This document shows positions 11,983 through 21,689 of a DNA stretch of 64,000 nt, piece after piece. The position numbers were made by a program, and so were the translations under genes. Each line of letters opens with the position of its first letter. The first letter of the stretch is position 1. Origin of the DNA: Neurospora intermedia (taxonomy: Eukaryota > Ascomycota > Sordariomycetes > Sordariales > Sordariaceae); NCBI GenBank assembly GCA_037102815.1, contig BTPP01000005.1:3286001-3350000 (forward strand), read 5' to 3'. The notes below the pieces were generated by a model. That model saw nothing but the letters and a program-made list of their open reading frames with translations. It was not told where the DNA came from and searched no databases.

Positions 11983-12008
11983 TTGCATAAACAGGGGTCA
12001 CGACTGTA
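11983..12008 (-). repeat. Right terminal inverted repeat of the MITE-like element
   Basis: This is a 26-base arm ending GGGGTCACGACTGTA, the exact inverse of the left arm. The perfect match suggests a fairly recent insertion, or one protected from repeat-induced point mutation by its small size (inference). Confidence 0.9.
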
Positions 12009-12616
12009 CTCCATGTTCAGTCTTTACATGTGACTCTTCTGCCGACCCTTGGTGTTGGGTTTACCCGTTGGGGAGGGGATATATATGCCTGAACAACAAC
12101 TCCGACTTTGCAGAAGCACATATGAAGACTTAAAGTCATGCGCCGTACTCTGTTGACTCAAAAGGCAGATGTCTTCAGGTTCTCAATTTTCCAAGAGCAG
12201 GGGCAGCGCATGAGTCTTGCTCCGATTTCCCTGCAGAGATCCAACAGGCGGGCGATCTTTACCAGGCTGTGTATAGCTAGCCAGAGCAGCCAATAAGGGC
12301 CGTTTTGTTTCACAGCAGGCAGTAAGGAATCGTGAGCCTAGTTGATGCACTACACTAGGTCTAGAGCGGGGAAGTCTGTTGACCGCAACCAAGTGGACTT
12401 ACCTCTAGAACTTCATACTACGAGATGGCTATCTTCGTCCCGACGATTGACCTATTGCCTGGTCATAAGGGGGCTGAAGCCCCATCATTGTCACTCAGTT
12501 TAACATCCTGACATTCACTCCCCAGATTCGAGATCCTCAACTTCCTGTCGTGTCCATCGTGTACTCCACAACTCATCCCAGCTTTGGGGTCAACAAACTC
12601 CACTTGTCAGCCAAAT

Positions 12617-15445
12617 ATGATCTCGTGGCATCGAAAATCGTGTGGTCGACCAGATGTCTATTTGGTTGACGGAGGCATACCCTTTTGCATGAGTTGCGAC
12701 TCGTTGGCGCCTTTGGACGACCTGTCACCCAGTCAGGTCCCGTCAAACCCATCGGTACTATATCATGATGAGACAAAGGCCCTATCACTGCACTGGCCAA
12801 CTTCTGTTGACTACGAGACTCATTGCTACGACTCCAATGGTTGCGATATCTCATCACAGCTTGCAGAGATTCTCGGTACCGAACCTTGGGTCGACGAGAC
12901 GAGCAGGCCATCCAACGAGCGGCCCTCAAGCATGAAAGCAAACGATGGAGTTTCGTCTTGCGAACCATTGTCTTCAGGCCAAGGGCCAAGACAAGGGGAC
13001 ATAAACCCGCCGTCACTAAATCCACGAAAAGATAATCTTGTCGCGTCCGACAGTATTCGAATCTTGCATCTCAGCAAGGGCAACAAGTCTGATCCGTTGC
13101 ATGGCCGCTTGGAAGTTTGCCAACTCAAATACTTCCCTGAATATGAGGCGCTATCTTACACCTGGGGCACTGCATCAGGAAACTCGAGCAGGACGAGGAA
13201 GCTTTACCTGGGACGCGAATGGAGCATACTTCCCATCACCATCAATTGTGAGGCCGCTCTACGCGCCCTCCGTCTTCCTGATGCCGACCGACGCATATGG
13301 GTCGATGCAATCTGTATCAACCAGGAAAACGACACCGAGCGTACCCACCAGATTCAGCTGATGCCCATAATATATGCGACCGCAACCCAGGTAGTCATCT
13401 ATATTGGCAACGAGAAATGGGAGGTAGATATAGGATGGACATACAATATCGAACGACAACCACGAACTATAACTCGCAACCAATGGGAAAAAAATTGGGA
13501 CAAGATGGACAGCCGACTAAAGTGCCACTACTTCTTCCGAAGCTGGATAATCCAGGAGATTGCCGCTGCTCGAAAAGCCTGGGTCACCGACGGATCATCG
13601 TGGCAACCGTGGCCCATCATCGATGCCCAGGCTGAGGGATATGCTTCAAGGACATTCCTTCCCTGGATCAAAGACTTCGAGACACGCAAATACAGGTTGC
13701 CCGGTTACTTGGTGAGGTTGGTGATGGACTCCTGGTCTTCACAGGCGTCTGATCCACGGGACAAAGTATTCGCCCTTCTTGGGGTTGTCACAGGGGCTGC
13801 AGCTGATGGCCTAGTCGGGGACTACTCTCTCTCAGTCGAACAGGTGTAAGTGGCTGCTTGACAAGAGCACTTGATCATCAAGAATTCTATAGACGCTGAC
13901 TTGAGCTGCAGATATACTGGTTTAGCCGCATATGCCTTGACCAAACATGGAGAAGTCGACATCCTCCGTTACGCCAGCGGATACACAAAGTCGAGGAACC
14001 TACCATCTTGGGTACCTGACTGGCGCCTCCTCTCACGCGACTGGGGTATCATGCTACGAATGGAACATGTAGAGCTGCAATCTGTCCCAGCGCCCGATGA
14101 ATGCATCCAATACCCATGGCAGCTGCGTCGTTGGGGTGAAGATGGATGGGTTCGGAACAAGACTGATGATGTCATGTCTGATGAGCTCATCCTTCCCAAG
14201 GCGACAGTTCATGGGCCTACTGGTACGCTGTGCGTCCATGGAATTAGGCTCACAAGTCTGACGAAAAAGTTCAAACGACATGACTTTTCAACACATGCTG
14301 TCTTTTGGGGGGATTTCTTCAGCGTCACCGCACCACACAACTCGGAATTTGATGACTGCATCTATTTTCTCCGCGGGTTTGACGTACCGGTAGCCCTTCG
14401 CCCGGTGCGAAAGAAGACCCGCCATGGGCTTCCTCGGAAAGACTTATTTACATTCGTCGGCTTGTGCTATGTTAGCCCCGGCTCCTTGATCACACTAGAA
14501 GGTTCGGATTTGAGGGCGGACTATCCTGATGATCTTGCACAAATATCACAGTGGACTGTTTTACATGCTTCTACCGGTTTCTTCGAAGGGTTGCGGATGG
14601 AAAACACTCAAGCTCTCCATCTGAAGCTAGCCGAAATGTGCTCCGCAGCCCATATGGAATATTCTGCGTGGCAAGTAGCCTTTTTCAAAGATCTCAGACA
14701 ACGGGTCAACATGATTTGGGACAATGTTCTACACCGATTCGGAAAGGATGCATTTGCCCTGACAGCTGGGCGTGGTGCATTGAGCGACTCAGACGAGGCA
14801 TGTGCAGGACAGTCAAATTTCTGGTCCGAAACCATAGTACTGAGCGACCTAGAAGAGGCATTTGCAAGACAGGCAAATTTCTGGTCCGAGATCATTGGTC
14901 AACTGATGACTGCTTCGATGTCATCTCGTGAAGAAATGAAAGAGAAGCTCCGACAACAACGGCGGCAACTACAGACACTGGGCGAGACTATGCGCCTCTT
15001 GAGTCTTACGTGCAAGACAATGGAGGCGCGAAATGCCCCAGACGCAAGCATTTCCAAAGAACTTGATTCACTTGCTAAGGATCGTCTCTCATACAGACAG
15101 AAGCTGCCAGCTCGACAGCAAGAGGAAGGTGACAGATACTGTCCAAGATGGTACGACTTTGCGGGTGTCAGTTTATACTGGTACAACATGCGATATATCC
15201 ACGCCATAAAGGCTGCCGGCTACCTTGAACAGGCTCTGGTGTATATGGATACTGCGCACGCAGAGAAGTCGAGCACAGCGGCGTCCGTGTTAAAGGTCAA
15301 CATTGATGCAGCAACAGAGTACCAAAGAGCGACGTGCATAGCCTTGATGGAGATCAAATTGGCAGCCAAGTCGTTGGTGCTCCCAATGTACGAGACGGAT
15401 CCTGAAGAGGCGATGGATGATTGGCAAAAGATATTTATCATCTAA
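12617..15445 (+). CDS. HET-domain (heterokaryon incompatibility) protein
   Basis: HET-domain proteins mediate nonself recognition and programmed cell death between incompatible fungal strains. Two exons, 12617-13845 and 13912-15445, are joined by a 66-nt intron and give 920 residues. The HET domain starts near residue 172 with YEALSYTWG and continues through ALRALRLPDADRRIWVDAIC and INQENDTERTHQIQLMPIIY, the classic core motifs. Upstream is a Cys-containing segment (SCGRPDVYLVDGG, then FCMSC) resembling the small zinc-ribbon-like motif seen before some HET domains, but incomplete. A 20-residue tandem duplication lies at 14781-14900. The C-terminus is helical and Gln/Lys/Arg-rich with no recognised partner domain. 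The ATG at 12617 is the first in frame; the frame is open a little further upstream. Its position next to a transposon-like element fits the accessory nature of many HET genes. Confidence 0.9.
14781..14900 (+). repeat. 60-nt intragenic tandem duplication
   Basis: Bases 14781-14840 and 14841-14900 align without gaps at about 49 of 60 positions. They encode two related 20-residue units sharing SD-x-EEA/DEA-x4-Q-x-NFWSE. The period is a multiple of three, so the HET-protein frame is kept. Confidence 0.85.
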
Positions 15446-15603
15446 AGTTTTTTGTTCTCCGCGCCGGAGCCTGCTTTGGGGGCCACCCTGACAGCGGCAG
15501 GGAACCTTGATATCTCACTCTTTGTAAAGGTCTGAAACGGCATCACTAATTTCTCGATGACCAGAAGACAACGCCTTTTTCTTTTCGTCTTCTTCTTCTT
15601 CTT

Positions 15604-15663
<60 letters not shown>

Positions 15664-17612
15664 CTCGCGGCTTCGGCATCGACAAGGGTGAAACATCGCA
15701 CTAATCATAAAGAAGGATGTCCCCCCCTCAGTCATACGCTTACAGCCTAATGATAGCTCATGAAGCAAGCAGCAGCTCAGCCATTTTGATTGCCGAGCCA
15801 TGGCTATTCAACGTTGTCACGAGAGCGTCAGCTTCAGAATGCTGCAAAAGTGCCACTGCTTGCCCCTGTTAACCCAAAGGTGAAGAAGATTTCCCGGAGC
15901 CACGCCAACCTATGCACATTTTCCGGCTGCCTGCTGAAGAAAAGCAGGTAACCGCTCGCCTCTACGAGAACAAATCGATACTACCATTTTCAAAAGGCCA
16001 GTGGTTGAGACGAGCTGAACAAAGGTTGATGCAAATATTGCCAAATCATATTGCACACCGTTTTTGAGTGCCTGGATCCTATACTACGCCACTGATGATG
16101 GTGGGCTACTAGCCCCAACCACCGCTGCTGACTGCATAATGTAGGTGAGACGGTCGAAGTGGGAGCCAGCCTCGTGATGACATGATTTTGACGCTTGGCA
16201 AACTCGAAATGATAATCTCCAAAAAGTCTTGCTATTCCAGAATTTACGTTTAGCTGTATCCTCCCCAAATACATACCTTAGAAGTTGACTTGAGGGAGCG
16301 TATAGCACGGCGATGACCTGTGGTAGAGACTGCCTATCGCCAGGTGCGGGCCGAGACGGAGATGGGCTGCAACAGCAGGATTCTAGCCCCTGTCCCTGGG
16401 GGTTGATACCGGGGTCGGCAACGAGAACGTGAACATGTTCGATGATTGGACAGCAGCTGCATGGAGCTAGTTGCCCTACAAGGATACAGCTATAGTATGT
16501 AATCCTTTCTCTTCAGCCCTTCCACAACCCCTCTTCGTTTTCCTGGGAGCTTGTGCCGCCAGACCACACGACATCTGACTCCTCATCCTCCAGCCCGGCA
16601 CTTGACTCACCTCAACTGTTGAGCCTGCATGGTCTCAACGGTGAGCTTCCAATCTATCAAACGACGAAAACATGAAAATCCTCTTTGTCTCTACTGTTTT
16701 CTCGGTCACCACTCCGTGAACTGGTGCCATCTTCATAACTTGCAGGTTTGCTAGGCTGATCATTCTTTTGATTGGCCTGCTTCCATTGGCTTACCCATAT
16801 GAGAGCCGCACAAGGAGACGAGATGGCACCATGCAAAGCCTCGCTACAACACCTCCAGTACACTCCGATGCTGCTTTGTTTGTTAGCTTGGTACAATAGG
16901 TAGGTACTTCTGGTGGTGCATACTAGACGAACTTCATCCCGAATATTCAGTCCCAAAGCTTATAAGGATAAGTTAAAATGGGTGAGTACAAATTAGAAAG
17001 GCATTCACAGGAATTGATATAAGGTATTGATAATCAGGAATGGCGATTCCAAGGCAATAACACGCCTTACTTAGCTATGAAGACGCATAGGAAAGTTGAC
17101 ACGAGGTCTCGAGCTAACAAACAAACCAGTACTGGACTGTATATTAATTAAGTGGAGGACGAATCGATTGTCAGATAGCCACCTTAGCCGGTAACCCAAC
17201 GGGCAACTTGATGGATCACAACCTACCTAGTGTCCTTTGTGAGCACTAATTGTCAATACACCCTGCCTAGTTCTGCTGACGTGTATGGGTTACGGATCAT
17301 ATCATCCTTCTCTAAGGCTGTCAGCCAAACCCCAGGAGATGAGATGGTGATACCTTGCCATCCTATAGCTGATAGCCTCTTTCTTGGCCTGCTGATAGGC
17401 TTCGGACTATGATGTATAAGTTACAAGGGCTGCCCATGTGGGAGCGCGGTTCTTTCCCTACTCGATGCTTCCTATACTTGTCTTTGGCTCTGGGTTAACT
17501 ACTTGCTATCACGGCTTCAGCCACTTGATACCCAAGGCCACAGTCATTTTACTCTACCTACCTCTACTATTTTCTTAGTGGTCATCTTTATTACAAGCTC
17601 GCTTATACCACC
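15446..17612. other. 2.2-kb intergenic region
   Basis: The region lies between the HET gene and the calpain-like gene, both on the plus strand. It contains the long T run at 15606-15663 preceded by a CTT-rich tract. The rest has only short frames without recognisable domains and several TAGGTA/TACCTA words. No RNA gene is seen. Confidence 0.5.
15606..15663. repeat. 58-base poly(T) tract after a (CTT)n-like run
   Basis: An uninterrupted run of 58 T follows a CTT/CTTC microsatellite at about 15588-15605. It lies about 160 bp downstream of the HET stop codon. Its length makes it prone to length variation and sequencing error. It could be a retroelement poly(A) tail relic on the minus strand, but no retroelement body is recognisable beside it. 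Confidence 0.9.
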
Positions 17613-20421
17613 ATGGCTACTCCTGCCAAGAAGAAAGACTTCAACAAGACCCCCCAAGAACTCGTCACCGAATTCTGGGACCAGTTCTTCGTCAAGAAAC
17701 CCGGAAAAGTTACTCGGATCTTTCCACGCAGCCTCTATGAGACTCTCCTACCACCCTCCCAGCCACAAGGTGTCAGCTCCTCCCGCAATGCCACGGACAG
17801 CTACCAGGCCGCCGTCAAGGAATGCAAGGAGAAGGTGAAGCGCATTGTCAAGGAATGCGAGCGCACCAACGAGAAGTTCACTGATCCGGATTTCGACATT
17901 GAGGGTGACTTTGAAGTCCGGAACTGTCTCCACGGACTCACCCATGACGCTGACTTGAATGAATTCTTCGGTGAGCTCCAAGAGCTGTATGACCTAGGAG
18001 CCGGCAAAGGCGCCAAAAAGGACACTAAGTCTCGCGGAGTTGCTCGCAGTGCCGATGATGCTCACGAAGCACCGGCACCCGAAGGATCAAAAGGCCGACG
18101 TGAGGGTGTTAAGGCTGGCTGGCGTGAGACTTTCACCCCAGGCTCCGTCCATCGCCTCGACTGGATTTTTGAATCGCCCCAGTGGACCAAGGACGGTTAC
18201 TCCTCATCCGATATCAAGCAGGGCTGTGACGGTGACTGCTGGTGGCTGGCTGCCGTGGCCACCATCGCTCACCGCAAGGATCTCATGGACAAGGTCTGCG
18301 TTGCCCGCGATGAGGAAATCGGCGTCTACGGCTTCGTTTTCTTCAAGGACGGCGAGTGGATCAGCACTGTGGTCGACGACAACCTCTACCTGACGGAAGA
18401 GGACTACAGGCACTACTACGACGAGTATGACCCGACGGGGAAGAAGGGACGTAAGCACCGGAAAGACAAACAGACGGGGTCTGGGGCCCTTTACTTTTCC
18501 CAATGCTCGGATCCGAACGAGACGTGGCTGCCCCTCCTGGAGAAGGCATATGCCAAGGTTCACGGTGACTACGAAGCCATTTCCGGCGGTTGGCCTGGCG
18601 AGGGCGTCGAAGACATGACGGGCGGTGTGTCTGCCATGCTGCAGTCAAACAGAGTGCTGCGGAAGGACAAGCTATGGAAGGAGCTGGTGAATTCGAATGG
18701 CGACTTTGTCTTCTCTTGCAGTGCCCACGGCTATGCCTCTACGAGAGGCAGCATGGCCAACGGCCATGCGTATTCCATTCTGAAAGCTACAGAGGAGGTT
18801 GACGAGGATGGTAGGAAGGTCAGATTGGTCAAGATTCGAAACCCATGGGGTGAGCGGACGTCGGCGGGACAGGGCGAGTGGGATGGGCCTTGGTCGGACG
18901 GATCTAAGGAATGGACGCCCTATTGGTATGTCACCTTCATCTCTCGCCGACATAATCACAATGCTATCAGATGGCAGAAACTGACAAGGAACCGTGCTCT
19001 CTAGGCTCAAGAAACTCGACCACAAGTTCGGTGACGACGGCGAGTTCTGGATGTCGTATCAAGACATGTTGGATAACTTTTCGTACCTCTATCGCACCCG
19101 TCTCTTCGATGACAAATGGACAGTCGTCCAGCAATGGACGACTGTCACAGTTGGCTGGATTGCGGGCTATCTGAACAAGAAGTTTGTCATCGAAATCAAG
19201 AAGGGAGGAACGGTGGTGATTGTACTGAGCCAGGTTCGTGACTCTTTCCCTCATGCATGCGGCTGTTCTCTTCGCTAATAGCTGAGTTCTGCATAGCTCG
19301 ATGAGCGTTATTTCCAAGGCCTGGAAGGACAATACATGTTCATTCTCCACTTCGTCCTACAGGACAAGGATGGAAAGGAGCAGCTCTGCCGCGTGCGTCC
19401 TACCCTGAACTGGAGTTCCCGATCGGTCAGCTGCGAACTCGATCTCGAACCCGGGCGCTACGAAGTCTTGCCGAAGATTACGGTCGAACGGGATACCAGC
19501 CAGCGTATGGTTGAGGATGTTGTCACCCGATGGTATGCTTGACTTGAAGGCCTGACTTACGCTTTGAAAAGTGCATGTAAACTAATAACGACTGATACCA
19601 GGGCCGAGGAAAACCCCGCCAAACTCCGCCAAATCGGCATGCAGTATGATCTCGCCCACGCCAAGGGTGGCGTCCCCGACGAGGACGAGATCATCACCCA
19701 GAGAAAGAAAGAAAAGAAGAAGAAAGAGGAGAAGAAGAAGGCCAAGGCCAAGGCCAAGCGCGAAAAAGAGCGTAGAGAGAAGAGGAAGCAGAAGCAGGTG
19801 CAGATCACCATCAGCATGCCTGAAGGGTCTACCGTGGACACTTCCGGTACCGGTACAGAGTCTGATAAAAAGGAGGAGAAGAAGGAGACGGCCGAGGACA
19901 AGAAAGAGAAAGAGGAGAAGTCCGAGGATGCCGTGGAGGAGAAGGCCAAGGATGATGAGAAGAAGAAGGATGAACAACCCAAGAAGGTAAGTGCCCCTTC
20001 ATCCTCATCCAAGAGCGCCGGAGACGCTGCGGCTGGTGAAGGAAAAAATACTGAAAAGAAGGACGGTGAAAAGAAGGAAGATACTGCTGCTGCAGAAGAG
20101 AAGAAGATTGAGGAGAAGGTCACAGGGGACGAGAAGAAACAGGAGGAAAAAGAAAAGGTAGTTGAGGAGCCGAAGCCGACGGCGGCTGCCACTGAAGAGG
20201 TCGAGGAAGACCTGTCTGAAGATGAGGAAGAAGGAGAAGAAGAGGAGGAGCCCAAGATCGAATATGAGGAGGACAAGATTCCTTGGAACGCCGTCTGCGT
20301 CGTTGGGCTGAGGGTGTATGCTCAGGATCCCGATGTCACGGTCACGCTGGCGACTCCGAACACTGCGGAGGAGGGTGCTAGTCTTGTTTTGGATCAGCAC
20401 GCTGTTGGCGCTACCATCTGA
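17613..20421 (+). CDS. Calpain-like cysteine protease with charged low-complexity insert
   Basis: Papain-fold CysPc protease of the calpain family. Four exons, 17613-18925, 19005-19233, 19297-19532 and 19602-20421, give 865 residues. The catalytic triad is visible: Cys209 in GCDGDCWWLAA, His385 in NGHAYSIL and Asn410 in IRNPWGE. The protease domain spans about residues 180-450. A beta-rich calpain domain III/C2-like region follows (KFVIEIKKGGTVVIVLSQ, then LDERYFQGLEGQYMFIL). From about residue 627 to 815 the protein becomes a Lys/Glu/Asp-rich low-complexity stretch. It ends with a short ordered-looking segment (IPWNAVCVVGLRVYAQDPD). It lacks the obvious PalB/RIM13 layout, so a role in pH signalling is not assumed. 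All triad residues are present, so activity is plausible. The substrate is unknown. Confidence 0.9.
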
Positions 20422-21689
20422 GGACGTGGATTGCGAGCCGGGTGGACTTTATCAGAACAGGTTGGAGACTTAAAAGGATACAAAATAGGATGTAGTGATG
20501 ATGTTAAGGCAAAAAAACGATCTCTCTTCTCCAGGTTACTTGGTTCGAATGATCTCAGTGTTTTTGATGCCTTCAGCATTGCGTTCGAAGCCCTTGGATA
20601 TGGCGATGGCCTCGGGATAACTCCCAGTCTTCATCATCCTTAAATGTTGTTATTGCCCACCCTTATCCTTATTGTAACCAGCAGCTAGTGGATAGCCGTC
20701 ATGTTCGTAGCTATAGAATACATACACTAACAATTCAATGTTGAAGTCGAGCTAAGGTTATAGTTGAGATGGGACTGCGGGGTGGTATTGGCTATCAAGG
20801 TTCCCATCCCCTGGAGGGTACCGCTAGCGCAGGGGCACGATGATAGCATTATCTCTCCTAGAACCTTATAAGATATGGCGGTACATATCATGTACCAGAT
20901 ATGGGGAAGCGTTTCCCGGCAATTCTGTCAAATAAGACAACCATTCTACATCCTTTTCAATGCAAATGATCTACAACCCATAAATAATGACAAAGCAGCG
21001 GGTCATACCCTGCGTGACGGCTTCCGCACGACAGTCTCTTTGTTGAGCTTCGGGTACCTGGCTTAACATCCCCTGATAAACGCATCTGACCTCGGCTGAC
21101 GTGTGGCCCCAGCATCCAAACAGTCAGGTCCCCTAAAGTACCTAGCGCCTTATCGGTTATCGCCTGGGGCTGTTCCTTCCCGTCAGTTGCATCGCTCGCC
21201 CCCTCCGCCGTCTTCGGCTTTCGACTTCATCCTCTCGCCATCATCAACCACCGCCGCACCTCCGAGATTACCGCACTCTGTGTCGCCGTGTAAGACAACC
21301 CGGTGGTCACTTGTAGCGGCTGATCTGAACCATGGATAGTCACCGAGACTAGTCACAATCAAACCTGTGTCTGTTCCTTTTCTCCAGATCCGCTGAGCCC
21401 CTCTCTCCATCTCCGCATCAACATGATTCTTGGAAAGTGGTGACCGCCTCGAACGAAGACACCTGCCCACTCCACCACATCTCCAGCCGTTAAACACAGT
21501 CTATATATACCTTCATTTCCCAATTGCTTTCAACTTCCTCGAACAGTTCGCGTCGTGATACTCATCTCTTCTCCGATCTTCCACAATCAGCAAACTACCA
21601 ATTGGAATAGCATAGCAGGCCTCGGGCGAATGGATGACAACAATATCAGCAGCCCCTCATCACCATAATCAAGAAACCCCAATCTGCCA
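20422..21689. other. 1.3-kb intergenic region and 5' leader of the RING/TRAF gene
   Basis: The first part should be the 3' UTR of the calpain gene. The last 200-300 bases are CT-rich and contain a short upstream ORF. I see no other gene. A frame at 21103-21339 has no recognisable features. Confidence 0.45.
21630..21668 (+). promoter_or_regulatory. Upstream ORF (12 codons) before the RING/TRAF gene
   Basis: An ATG at 21630 opens a 12-codon frame ending in TAA at 21666-21668, 21 bases before the main ATG at 21690 and in the same frame. If the transcript starts upstream of 21630, this could limit translation of the main protein. The transcript start is not known from sequence. Confidence 0.45.

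Larger units (their letters stand above)
11660..12008. mobile_element. MITE-like element with 26-bp perfect terminal inverted repeats
   Basis: The sequence at 11660-11685 is an exact reverse complement of 11983-12008 over 26 bases. Both outer ends read TA followed by CAGTCGTGACCCCTG inward, as expected for a Tc1/mariner or pogo/Fot1-type insertion with TA target duplication. The 349-bp unit has no coding capacity. Two similar 26-nt subterminal direct repeats occur at 11707-11732 and 11947-11972, with 4 mismatches. A perfect 16-bp palindrome, CTATACAATTGTATAG, lies at 11753-11768. I call it a non-autonomous DNA transposon; the superfamily is inferred from the TA flanks and end sequence only. 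Confidence 0.8.
10477..12616. other. 2.1-kb intergenic region with accessory-element features
   Basis: This region separates the zinc-cluster regulator and the HET gene, which are divergent. The part next to 10476 is pyrimidine-rich and is a plausible promoter and 5' UTR of the minus-strand regulator. The centre carries the inverted-repeat element at 11660-12008. A 195-codon minus-strand frame at 10890-11477 shows no recognisable domain and is not called a gene. Confidence 0.5.

Noticed and set aside
15442-15801. Poly-lysine frame on the minus strand
   Set aside because: It is created by the 58-base T run and the CTT tract, so it is simple sequence and not a protein.
19557-20276. Ser/Phe-rich 239-codon minus-strand frame
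   Set aside because: It is the antisense of the Lys/Glu-rich calpain insert. The apparent hydrophobic segments follow from the reverse complement of AAG/GAG codons.
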